From Thioalkalivibrio sp. (lineage in GTDB: Bacteria; Pseudomonadota; Gammaproteobacteria; Ectothiorhodospirales; Ectothiorhodospiraceae), in contig SKNJ01000029.1 in the NCBI GenBank assembly GCA_007120575.1, positions 1 to 14,786 of the forward strand: DNA of 14,786 nt, given 5' to 3'. Below, piece after piece: positions 1 to 6,499 of this stretch. The notes beneath the pieces are model-generated. The model saw only the letters and a program-made list of their open reading frames with translations. It searched no databases and had not been told where the DNA came from. Each line of letters starts with the position of its first letter. Position 1 is the first letter of the stretch. The position numbers were made by a program, and so were the translations under genes.

Positions 1-772
1 ACTCAAAACGCTCCCGCAGAAACCAGGCGACATCGTCGGTGGTCGTCACCCCCGGCGTGATGACCCGACTCGAAAAGCCCTCGGCCAGAACGCCGCGAGC
101 GATGGAGACCACGTGCGGATATACTTCCAGCTCCAACGCGCTGCGCGTCTCGAGCCAGCGTACAACCAGATCTTCAGCGGAAGTCAGGCGCGACTCGAAT
201 TCCTCCGGCAACACCTCCTCGAGCCGCTGATGCAGCCCATGGGTCAGTCCATCTGCCTCCGGCCAGTGCCGAGACACGTTGATGCCGATACGCTCCGGTG
301 CCCGATCAACGATCAAATCGCCAAGCGCTTGCCATTGTTCGTCCAGGTCACCACCTTGCCAGGCCGCCTCGTAGGGATCGCCCAGCGGATAACGGTTAAC
401 GGTCAGGCGATCGACACTGCCGTCCGGTTGCAGGTGAAAGGCGAGCATCGTCGTTCGCCGGGCCGCAAAGGCTGGCTGCGGCACCAGGGTGAAGTAAACC
501 GGATCCTCGGCATACTCGCGATTGAGCACCAGCCACATATCGATACCGGTCGCCGCCATCAAATCGGGCAACAGATTCTCGATTCGATCAATCAGCATTC
601 GGTTCTCCGGCTCGATTCGATCGCGAGGCGCCAGTACTGCGTGCCCGGCCGGCTCGACCACCCGACCCTGTTCAGTCCCCGCCGCGGCGGCGGAAGCCCC
701 AATGCCCGCGCATACCGTGAACATCGCAGCCAGCCCTGCGACTCCGCACTTCCCTTGCTGAATTCCTCTCAT
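1..772 (-). CDS. Secreted M24-family Xaa-Pro dipeptidase-like metallopeptidase (5' part; C-terminus outside window)
   Basis: About 257 residues are visible, read leftwards from an ATG at 772, with the frame still open at base 1. The start MRGIQQGK is followed by an Ala/Gly-rich hydrophobic stretch to about residue 32, which reads as a signal peptide, so the enzyme is probably periplasmic. The rest resembles the creatinase-type N-terminal domain of aminopeptidase P/prolidase-like proteins (for example DMWLVLNREYAEDP, then TVNRYPLGDPYEA), followed by the usual entry into the pita-bread domain (WLETRSALELEVYPHVVSIARGV, then ITPGVTTTDDVAWFL in separate stretches). In the family the catalytic domain binds two metals through Asp, Asp, His, Glu, Glu; all of these lie beyond the left edge, so activity cannot be judged. 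The Shine-Dalgarno is weak, and the start was chosen because it gives a complete signal peptide. It is divergent from the CBS-domain gene. Confidence 0.88.
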   Translation of the reverse strand, partial: MRGIQQGKCGVAGLAAMFTVCAGIGASAAAAGTEQGRVVEPAGHAVLAPRDRIEPENRMLIDRIENLLPDLMAATGIDMWLVLNREYAEDPVYFTLVPQPAFAARRTTMLAFHLQPDGSVDRLTVNRYPLGDPYEAAWQGGDLDEQWQALGDLIVDRAPERIGINVSRHWPEADGLTHGLHQRLEEVLPEEFESRLTSAEDLVVRWLETRSALELEVYPHVVSIARGVLAEGFSSRVITPGVTTTDDVAWFLRERFE

Positions 773-956
773 GATGCTTGACCGCCGACTTTGAAACCGA
801 AGCGCAGCATAGCGTCTGCCAGCGCGACCGGCAAATCCCGATCATGGCAATCCCCGGATTGACGCCCTATACTGATCACAGGGATCCGATTTTCTGCAAA
901 TACCTGCCAGGTAGACCATAGAATCCCTGCCTGTCAAAAAATAGGAGGATTCAAGC
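773..956. promoter_or_regulatory. Divergent intergenic region between the M24 peptidase and the CBS-domain gene
   Basis: This 184-bp gap must hold the promoters for both flanking genes. On the plus strand TAGAAT at 919-924 is a good -10 match (5 of 6), but the -35 region at the right distance is poor (around TGCAAA, 895-900). TTGACG (859-864) and TATACT (868-873) also occur but are too close to each other to form one promoter. A clean AGGAGG at 943-948 serves the downstream ATG at 957. No regulator site is recognisable. Confidence 0.3.
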
Positions 957-1364
957 ATGCTGCGCTCGGTGGATCTCAGTGATTACATGCAAACGAACCC
1001 GATCAAGGTTCATGCTGACGACAGTCTTTTCGATGCCATGGACGTGATCACCCGCAACCACATTTCGGGGGCTTGCGTGATCGATGACAATGACAACCTC
1101 GTCGGAGTCCTCTCGGAAACCGACTGCCTGCGTGCCGTGGTTTCAGCCACTTACAACAATGCCGCCGACGTCGGCAAGGTACGCGACTTCATGACCGCCG
1201 AAGTACAATCATGCCAGCTGCACGACAACATCGTCGATGTCGCCATGGACATGATCGCCAAGGGCCATCGGCGGCGTCCGGTGGTTGAGCACGGCAAACT
1301 CATCGGCCAGTTGACCTGCCGTCAAATCCTCCGTGTGGTTTCGGCCTTCAACAGCCGTAGTTGA
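957..1364 (+). CDS. Tandem CBS-domain protein
   Basis: This 135-aa protein consists almost entirely of two CBS motifs, at about residues 8-60 and 76-130. The first shows VHADDSLFDAMDVITRNHISG followed by VIDDNDNLVGVLSETD; the second shows FMTAEVQSCQLHDNIVDVA, then RRRPVVEHGKLIGQLTCRQIL. Paired CBS motifs form a Bateman module that usually binds adenine nucleotides and senses cell energy state. No catalytic or DNA-binding domain is attached, so it probably acts as a free-standing regulatory subunit; its partner cannot be named from sequence. The start is secure, with AGGAGG at 943-948 eight bases before the ATG. The next gene begins 27 bp after its stop in the same reading frame and is probably co-transcribed. 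Confidence 0.93.
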   Translation: MLRSVDLSDYMQTNPIKVHADDSLFDAMDVITRNHISGACVIDDNDNLVGVLSETDCLRAVVSATYNNAADVGKVRDFMTAEVQSCQLHDNIVDVAMDMIAKGHRRRPVVEHGKLIGQLTCRQILRVVSAFNSRS

Positions 1365-1391
1365 GTCCGGCCGATTGCTCTCGGCACGACG

Positions 1392-1952
1392 ATGGACTTC
1401 TTCGACCGTGTGCTTTCACTCGATTCCGATTACCGCAATCGGCTCGAGACGGCCCAATGGATCGCCCGCGAGTATGCAGGGCGCTACACACGCTATCGAA
1501 TGCGTCCTCATGCCGATCTCGCCATCGCCGGGCAGCGGGCGCTTGTCTGCGCCTGGTGTCACGGCCCTGAACGGCGAACGACCGAGGCAACGATCTGGCT
1601 ATTTCTGCGTAGCCCGAACCCGCATTATCTGCACATCTCCACACGCCGCATCCGGCAAGCCGGCACCCGCCGATTCATCACGGACAACAATGAGTTCGAC
1701 GAAAACTATGTTGTGTATACCAGAGAACAAGCGCATGCACGCCGGCTGGTTGACTCCGATCTCCAGCACGCCTTGCTGGCGCTGTGCGGTGCCGAATTCA
1801 GGCCGGATGGTCTACTGGGCACCTCGGTAGCCATCACCTTTTCGTTGTATGCCGATCAGGCACGCCTCGAGTGCAAATGGTACCGAACCGATCTGGCTCC
1901 GCCCTATGAGAAGTTTCACCGACTCATGAGCCGAATTTTCGGGTTGATCTGA
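1392..1952 (+). CDS. Uncharacterised 186-aa cytosolic protein
   Basis: I do not recognise this protein with confidence. It has no signal peptide and no membrane segment, and the N-terminal half is rich in Arg and His. A central stretch, FDENYVVYTREQAHARRLV followed by DSDLQHALLAL, resembles the pattern in DUF3137-like proteins, where an F..F.VY...D...AR.L motif precedes an LTP-type helix. That likeness is from memory and weak. Four cysteines are scattered, including CAWC near residue 53. The gene follows the CBS-domain gene by 27 bp and is probably its operon partner, although no Shine-Dalgarno precedes the ATG, so it may depend on translational coupling or start elsewhere (a GTG lies in frame at 1410). 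Its stop is 5 bp from the convergent nadC stop. Coding status rests on length, operon position and codon bias. Confidence 0.72.
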   Translation: MDFFDRVLSLDSDYRNRLETAQWIAREYAGRYTRYRMRPHADLAIAGQRALVCAWCHGPERRTTEATIWLFLRSPNPHYLHISTRRIRQAGTRRFITDNNEFDENYVVYTREQAHARRLVDSDLQHALLALCGAEFRPDGLLGTSVAITFSLYADQARLECKWYRTDLAPPYEKFHRLMSRIFGLI

Positions 1953-1957
1953 AAGGC

Positions 1958-2803
1958 TCAGGCATCCAACCCCAGGTCGAGACAGGTGGCCGAGTGAGTC
2001 ATGGCGCCGACCGAGATGACATCGACGCCGGTTTCGGCAATGGCACGGACCGTGTCGATACTGACACCCCCGGAAGCCTCCAGCGTGATGCCACGACCGC
2101 GTGCCTGCGCCACGGCAGCGGCCAGGTCGGCCAGTGAAAAGTTGTCCAGCAATACGCTATCGGCACCGGCATCCATGGCCTGATCAAGCTGATCCAGCCG
2201 GTCGACCTCCACGGCCACACGCATCATATGCCCTGCCCAGCGCCTGGCTCGCTCGACGGCCTGGGCGACGCCGCCACTGACGGCAACATGGTTGTCCTTG
2301 ATCAGAATCGCGTCATCCAGACCGAAGCGATGGCGTGCACCGCCGCCGGCAATGACGGCCGCCAGTTCCAGGGCGCGCAATCCAGGCGTGGTCTTGCGTG
2401 TGTGCGCAATCTGTACCCCGGTACCGGCCACCGCATCGACGTAGGCGCGTGTCGACGTGGCAATGCCGCTGAGGTGGCCCAGAAAATTGAGTGCGGTCCT
2501 CTCGGCCGTGAGAACGGAGCGGGCCGGCCCTTCGAGCCGGGCAATGACACTGCCAGGCTCCAGTCGGTCGCCCTCGCCCAGGCGCCAATCGACAACGATA
2601 CGCGGGTCAACGCGAACGAAGGTCTCGCCGGCTGCGGCCACCCCGGAAAGTACACCACCGGCGCGGGCGACGAGATCAAACCCTGCTTCTGTGGAGGCAG
2701 GTACCGTGGCCTGGCTGGTGACATCGCCGCGTCCACCGAGATCCTCGTTCAGTGCGCGCTCGACCGCTTCGGAAACCACTATTTGCAGAACTTCGTTATC
2801 CAT
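1958..2803 (-). CDS. nadC: Nicotinate-nucleotide pyrophosphorylase (quinolinate phosphoribosyltransferase)
   Basis: NadC converts quinolinate and PRPP to nicotinate mononucleotide, CO2 and pyrophosphate in de novo NAD synthesis. The 281-aa product is of normal family length. The motifs follow the usual order: GDVTS near 26-30, ERTALNFLGHLSGIAT at 101-116, HTRKTTPGLR at 134-143, the glycine-rich GGGARHRFGLDDA at 153-165 with IKDNH following, VEVD near 198-201, LLDN at 218-221 and EASGG at 242-246. The Arg, Lys and His residues of these motifs bind quinolinate and PRPP in characterised homologues. An upstream ATG at 2875 would overlap nadA and add a non-conserved tail. I prefer 2803 because CAGGA lies 7 bases before it and the family N-terminus begins there. 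It sits 37 bp after the nadA stop, forming an operon; nadB is not in the window. Confidence 0.97.
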   Translation of the reverse strand: MDNEVLQIVVSEAVERALNEDLGGRGDVTSQATVPASTEAGFDLVARAGGVLSGVAAAGETFVRVDPRIVVDWRLGEGDRLEPGSVIARLEGPARSVLTAERTALNFLGHLSGIATSTRAYVDAVAGTGVQIAHTRKTTPGLRALELAAVIAGGGARHRFGLDDAILIKDNHVAVSGGVAQAVERARRWAGHMMRVAVEVDRLDQLDQAMDAGADSVLLDNFSLADLAAAVAQARGRGITLEASGGVSIDTVRAIAETGVDVISVGAMTHSATCLDLGLDA

Positions 2804-2815
2804 CCGATATTCCTG
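2804..2815 (-). promoter_or_regulatory. nadC ribosome binding site
   Basis: On the minus strand CAGGA (complement of TCCTG at 2811-2815) precedes the ATG at 2803 by 7 bases. It lies in the 37-bp nadA-nadC gap and decides between this start and the longer open frame beginning inside nadA. Confidence 0.6.
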
Positions 2816-2840
2816 AAGTTTGGCACCGCCCGGGCCATGC

Positions 2841-4004
2841 TCAGACCGGCACGAACTCGGCCGATTTCTCCTCACGCAAGATATCGAAAAAAGGCGGCCG
2901 GCCAGCGGTCGTCAACTCAAGCATGGCACGTAGGCTCTGGCTGGCACGGCGAGCCACTTCGGGGGCGACATGGACCTCATGCTTCATATCTCGAAGCGCC
3001 TCGTAGATCCCCTCCAGCGTGATCCTCTTCATATGCGGACACAGGTTGCACGGCCGGATGAATTGCGTTCCCGGGTTGACTGCCGACACGTTATCGCTCA
3101 TCGAACACTCTGTGATGAGAATGGCCTTGGCCGGACGCTGTTCGGCCACAAAAGCCGCCATCGCGCCGGTCGAGCCGGAAAAGTCGGAAACGTGCAACAC
3201 CTCGGGCGGGCACTCAGGGTGGGTGATGATCATCGCTTCGGGGTGTTCTGCACGAAGCTGCTCGATCTCGGCGCGAGTGAACTGCTCGTGCACCTCACAG
3301 GCACCTTTCCAGGTCAAAATGCGAATATCGGTCTGGCTGGCAACATTGCGGGCCAGGAACTGGTCGGGAATCATGATGACCGTGTCGGTCCCTCGCTGTT
3401 TGGCAATCTCCTCTACAACCGCGATGGCATTCGAGGACGTGCAGCAGATGTCAGATTCAGCCTTGACCTCGGCCGCAGTATTGACGTAAGTGACAATCGG
3501 GTATTCCGGACAAGCACGGCGAATGGCACGAACATCCTCGCCGGTAATCGATTCGGCCAGTGAGCATCCGGCCTTCATATCCGGGATCAGCACCGTCTTG
3601 TCCGGTGACAGAATCTTCGCGGTCTCGGCCATGAAGTGCACACCGGCCTGGACGATGACTTTCTCATCGGCATCGGCCGCGACTTGAGCCAGCTTCAGCG
3701 AATCACCGGTAATGTCACCGACACAATGAAAGATTTCCGGCGTCATGTAATTGTGCGCCAGGATGATGGCGTTGCGTTCTCGCTTGAGCCGGTTGATCGC
3801 ATCGACCAGGGGCGCGTACAACGGCCACTCGACATCGGAAACGACTTCACGAACCGTTTCGTAAAGGTAGCCGGTTCGTTCGATGACCCCCTCATCCATG
3901 ACCAGGTCGCTGGCATCAGGCCAGGCTTGGGCGACTGCATCATGGGTTTGTGACACCCGCTGTGGAGAACTCATTTCAAGGCACTTTGTTCGATTGAATG
4001 GCAT
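2841..4004 (-). CDS. nadA: Quinolinate synthase, [4Fe-4S] enzyme
   Basis: NadA condenses iminoaspartate with dihydroxyacetone phosphate to quinolinate using an oxygen-sensitive [4Fe-4S] cluster. The product is 387 aa from the first ATG. Family landmarks are ILAHNYMTPEI at 81-91, GDSLKLAQ at 100-107, HFMAETAKILSPDK at 123-136, PDMKAGCSLA at 141-150, YVNTAAEVKAESDICCTSSN at 173-192, GACEVHE at 235-241, SGSTGAM near 276-282 and CNLCPHMK at 319-326. Cys147, Cys236 and Cys322 have the spacing (89 and 86) expected of the three cluster ligands in characterised NadA proteins (87 and 86-97). Neither the ATG at 4004 nor the alternative at 3974 (MSSPQRVS) has a strong Shine-Dalgarno, so the first 10 residues are uncertain. 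It is the first gene of the nadA-nadC operon, divergent from the dicarboxylate transporter. Confidence 0.97.
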   Translation of the reverse strand: MPFNRTKCLEMSSPQRVSQTHDAVAQAWPDASDLVMDEGVIERTGYLYETVREVVSDVEWPLYAPLVDAINRLKRERNAIILAHNYMTPEIFHCVGDITGDSLKLAQVAADADEKVIVQAGVHFMAETAKILSPDKTVLIPDMKAGCSLAESITGEDVRAIRRACPEYPIVTYVNTAAEVKAESDICCTSSNAIAVVEEIAKQRGTDTVIMIPDQFLARNVASQTDIRILTWKGACEVHEQFTRAEIEQLRAEHPEAMIITHPECPPEVLHVSDFSGSTGAMAAFVAEQRPAKAILITECSMSDNVSAVNPGTQFIRPCNLCPHMKRITLEGIYEALRDMKHEVHVAPEVARRASQSLRAMLELTTAGRPPFFDILREEKSAEFVPV

Positions 4005-4145
4005 GGAACACTATGGGGATGATGGCACCGGACTTCCAGCAATCCATTGGCGAATTTTTGCATGATCCGACAGCTCGCCTGACTGAATTTCGGCCAGCAG
4101 GAGCTGTGCGATAATCCGGGCCTCCAAGGCCCGGTCAGAAAACTG
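4005..4145. promoter_or_regulatory. Divergent nadA / DASS transporter intergenic region
   Basis: This 141-bp spacer must contain promoters in both directions, but I see no convincing -35/-10 pair. Its notable element is a perfect hairpin at 4116-4134 just before the transporter start, listed separately. No NadQ/NrtR-type operator is recognisable by eye. Confidence 0.35.
4116..4134. repeat. Perfect 8-bp inverted repeat in the transporter leader
   Basis: CCGGGCCT and AGGCCCGG flank the three-base loop CCA. The 8-bp GC-rich stem ends 11 bases before the ATG at 4146, where the Shine-Dalgarno should be, and no good Shine-Dalgarno is visible outside it. It could restrict ribosome access or be a protein site; without a T tract it is not an intrinsic terminator. 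Confidence 0.55.
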
Positions 4146-5618
4146 ATGAGCAACCCGGACGAGCACTCGCCAGCATTGAGACCCCGCATCGGCCTGCTGT
4201 CCGGGCCGGTCGTGTTTGCATTGCTCCTGCTACTGCCGGCGCCGGAAGAACTGGCCATCGAGGGCTGGCGCGTGGCCGCTGTGGCCGCACTCATGATCAC
4301 CTGGTGGATTACCGAGGCCATTCCCATCCCGGCGACCGCCCTGTTGCCCATCGTGCTGTTTCCCGTGCTGGGGGTGACCGACATCGCCGGCGCTACCACG
4401 CCCTTCGCCAACCCCCTCATCTATCTCTTCATGGGGGGCTTCATCATCGCGCTGGGCATGGAGAAATCCGGTCTGCATCGCCGCATTGCGCTTGACATCG
4501 TGCGCCGGGTCGGAACCCGGCCGACTTCCATCATTCTCGGCTTCATGATTGCAGCGGCATTCCTGAGCATGTGGGTCAGCAACACCGCCACCACACTGAT
4601 GATGCTGCCCATCGCATTGTCCATCATCGCGCTGGTCGAAACCGAACAGGCCATGGAGAAAGGCCAGCTTGAAACCAATTTCGCCCTGGTCCTGCTCCTG
4701 GGGCTGGCCTATGCCTGCAACATCGGCGGTATAGCCACTCTTATCGGCACCCCGCCCAATGCCCTGATGGCCGGCTACATGCTCGACAATCACGGTGTCG
4801 AGATAGGCTTTGCCCAGTGGATGATGCTGGGCGTCCCGCTGGTGCTGGTCACGCTGCCGATCCTGTTTGTCATGCTGACTCGAGTGCTGTTTCCAGTGCG
4901 CCTGAGTCGATTGCCTGGTGGTCGCGACGTGATTCGCGAGGAACTGCACAAGGCCGGCACCATGACTCGCGCCGAAAAGCAGGTGGCCATCATTTTTGCC
5001 TTGACCGCCGGACTTTGGGTCACGCGACCGATGCTGGAATCATGGATTCCCGGCATATCGGATACCGGTATCGCCATTTTCGGAGCACTGCTGCTCTTCC
5101 TTTTTCCGCTGGACTGGCGGCGCTGGCAGTTCGTACTCGACTGGAACGACGCCAAGCGCCTGCCCTGGGAAGTGCTCATACTGTTCGGCGGCGGCTTGAG
5201 CCTGGCGGCGGGCATTACCGGCTCGGGCCTGGCCGATTGGATTGGCACGGCTTTCCAGATCCTCGACGGCATCAGCATCCTCTGGCTGATCATGATTGCT
5301 CTGGCCGTGACCATTTTCCTGACCGAGGTGACCAGCAATACCGCCACTGCCGCAGCCTTTCTGCCCATACTTGCCTCCGCGGCCATTTCCATGGGTTTCG
5401 ACCCCATGCTGTTGGCTATCCCGGCGGCCATTGCCGCGAGCTGTGCCTTCATGCTACCGGTTGCGACACCGCCCAATGCCATCGTATACGGCAGCGGCTA
5501 CATCAGTATCCCCCAGATGGCCCGGGCGGGTTTCGTATTCAATCTGATCATGGTCGTTGTGATCACTCTGACACTCTACGGCCTCATGGGGCTGGTTTTC
5601 GGAATCACAGTGGGCTGA
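4146..5618 (+). CDS. DASS/SLC13-family sodium:dicarboxylate symporter
   Basis: This 490-aa inner-membrane protein imports di- or tricarboxylates, or possibly sulfate, with sodium. It has the inverted-repeat architecture of the divalent-anion:Na+ symporters (VcINDY relatives) with about 11 hydrophobic segments. Both diagnostic SNT motifs are present: S145-N146-T147 (in WVSNTATTLMMLP) and S397-N398-T399 (in EVTSNTATAAAFLP). The paired TPPNA motifs, IGTPPNALMAGY at 200-211 and VATPPNAIVYGSG at 439-451, are also intact. TEAIPIPATALLP at 56-68 is the usual early helix-loop region. The length is typical. The start is supported by N-terminal length, but the Shine-Dalgarno is poor and a strong hairpin lies just upstream. 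Substrate cannot be assigned; C4-dicarboxylates such as succinate are commonest in this branch. It is transcribed divergently from nadA. Confidence 0.95.
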   Translation: MSNPDEHSPALRPRIGLLSGPVVFALLLLLPAPEELAIEGWRVAAVAALMITWWITEAIPIPATALLPIVLFPVLGVTDIAGATTPFANPLIYLFMGGFIIALGMEKSGLHRRIALDIVRRVGTRPTSIILGFMIAAAFLSMWVSNTATTLMMLPIALSIIALVETEQAMEKGQLETNFALVLLLGLAYACNIGGIATLIGTPPNALMAGYMLDNHGVEIGFAQWMMLGVPLVLVTLPILFVMLTRVLFPVRLSRLPGGRDVIREELHKAGTMTRAEKQVAIIFALTAGLWVTRPMLESWIPGISDTGIAIFGALLLFLFPLDWRRWQFVLDWNDAKRLPWEVLILFGGGLSLAAGITGSGLADWIGTAFQILDGISILWLIMIALAVTIFLTEVTSNTATAAAFLPILASAAISMGFDPMLLAIPAAIAASCAFMLPVATPPNAIVYGSGYISIPQMARAGFVFNLIMVVVITLTLYGLMGLVFGITVG

Positions 5619-5696
5619 ACGACAACCAGCAGGTTCTTTCATGCCGCTATCGGTTCCGGGCTCATGTAATATACGCGCTTCAAATCCAGCTTCAGA

Positions 5697-6314
5697 ATGC
5701 CTACGGAACGCTTTGTGAGCACCAGACTTTGCCTTGCAGCACTATCACTCTTGCTTACAGTGCCAGTCGTCAACGCCGAAGTGCTGGACGACGAGTGGCC
5801 ACGTCATCGTGTTACTGCTTATTACGCGCACTACTCTCCGGATCGAATGATCGACATCCTGCGGCTGAACAACCCGCATATTTCCGGTCATTCGCAGCTT
5901 GGGGCCATCGCCTACTCCTACCGGCTCACCGAGAAGGAGGCCAATCTCAGCTGGGAAGTGGAGGGGCAAATCGTTCAGCACTTTGGCGGGCAATCTCACC
6001 AGGAGATCAACGCCTTGATCACGGCGCGCTGGCACCGATTTCCGTGGAATCATCTTGTTGGCACCACAGCGGCATTTGGCTGGGGGCAGTCCCACGCATT
6101 GGAGGTTCCCGAACTCGAGCCACGTTCCGGCTCTGAGGAGGACTCAACACGCCTGCTGAACTATCTGCTCGTCGAACTCGATTTCGCGCCACCGTCCCGA
6201 CCGGAATGGGGCCTGGTGCTGCGCCTCCATCACCGCTCCGGCGTGTTCGGTGTGTATAACGGCGTCGATGGTGGATCGAATTTTGTCGGCGCCGGACTGC
6301 GTTACTCATTCTAG
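5697..6314 (+). CDS. Secreted outer-membrane beta-barrel-like protein with PagL-like C-terminus
   Basis: The 205-aa product begins with a signal peptide (hydrophobic core LCLAALSLLLTVPVV, probable cleavage after Ala27 in VNA) and ends in alternating polar/hydrophobic strands finishing LRYSF, the terminal-Phe signature of outer-membrane barrels. RWHRFPWN at 111-118, LLNYLLVEL at 153-161 and LRLHHRSGVFG at 175-185 look like conserved blocks of an uncharacterised proteobacterial family I have seen but cannot name. The H179-x-S181 pair near the C-terminus recalls the catalytic His-x-Ser of PagL lipid A 3-O-deacylase, but the third residue (Glu, 12 positions after Ser in PagL) is Gly here. Enzymatic function is therefore only a suggestion. 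Two starts are possible: ATG 5697, or GTG 5715 with CGGAA ahead of it. It lies 78 bp after the transporter and may share its transcript. Confidence 0.8.
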   Translation: MPTERFVSTRLCLAALSLLLTVPVVNAEVLDDEWPRHRVTAYYAHYSPDRMIDILRLNNPHISGHSQLGAIAYSYRLTEKEANLSWEVEGQIVQHFGGQSHQEINALITARWHRFPWNHLVGTTAAFGWGQSHALEVPELEPRSGSEEDSTRLLNYLLVELDFAPPSRPEWGLVLRLHHRSGVFGVYNGVDGGSNFVGAGLRYSF

Positions 6315-6326
6315 GGGACCTCTGAA

Positions 6327-6351
6327 GCACTGTGCACGGTCGCGACAGTGC
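6327..6351. repeat. Inverted repeat downstream of the beta-barrel gene, possible terminator stem
   Basis: GCACTGT (6327-6333) and ACAGTGC (6345-6351) flank an 11-base loop, beginning 13 bp after the stop of the preceding gene. The position suits a 3'-end hairpin, but no T run follows, so it is at best a weak or Rho-assisted terminator or an RNA-stabilising stem. Confidence 0.35.
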
Positions 6352-6424
6352 CGGCGAGAAAACCACCATTTGCATCTGAGTCGCTGCCTCCCACCCGGCG
6401 TGATGACTGACACACAATACATAC

Positions 6425-6453
6425 TTGATTATATGCTACTTCTCTAATACTAT
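6425..6453 (+). promoter_or_regulatory. Candidate sigma70 promoter of the sulfide oxidation operon
   Basis: TTGATT (6425-6430, 4 of 6) and TACTAT (6448-6453, 4 of 6) are separated by exactly 17 bases inside an AT-rich island that contrasts with the GC-rich surroundings. A second possible -10, TATGAT (6451-6456, 5 of 6), gives a less favourable 20-base spacer. Initiation here would leave a leader of roughly 40 bases before the GTG at 6500. Seen by eye only. Confidence 0.4.
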
Positions 6454-6488
6454 GATCGTCACGAACTGATCAACTTTTTTAAAACGCT

Positions 6489-6493
6489 GAGGT
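6489..6493 (+). promoter_or_regulatory. Ribosome binding site supporting a GTG start
   Basis: GAGGT at 6489-6493 is six bases before GTG at 6500. This placement fixes the GTG as the start of the flavoprotein and so includes the complete Tat signal peptide. Confidence 0.6.
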
Positions 6494-6499
6494 AACCAA

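Noticed and set aside
113..781. Plus-strand open frame of about 222 codons
   Set aside because: It is antisense to the M24 peptidase gene, whose translation gives recognisable domains and a signal peptide.
2228..3022. Plus-strand open frame opposite nadC and the 3' end of nadA
   Set aside because: Both minus-strand genes carry complete family motifs; the plus frame spans two genes and resembles nothing.
4230..4949. Long minus-strand open frame (about 239 codons) inside the transporter gene
   Set aside because: Gln/His/Gly-rich antisense shadow of a membrane protein with intact SNT motifs; no ribosome site or motif.
4817..6136. Long plus-strand open frame (about 439 codons) crossing the transporter and the barrel gene
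   Set aside because: It is out of frame with two well-supported genes, has His/Arg-rich composition typical of shifted frames and shows no family motif.
6327..6351. Intrinsic terminator after the barrel gene
   Set aside because: The 7-bp stem has an 11-base loop and no T tract, so it is listed only as an inverted repeat.
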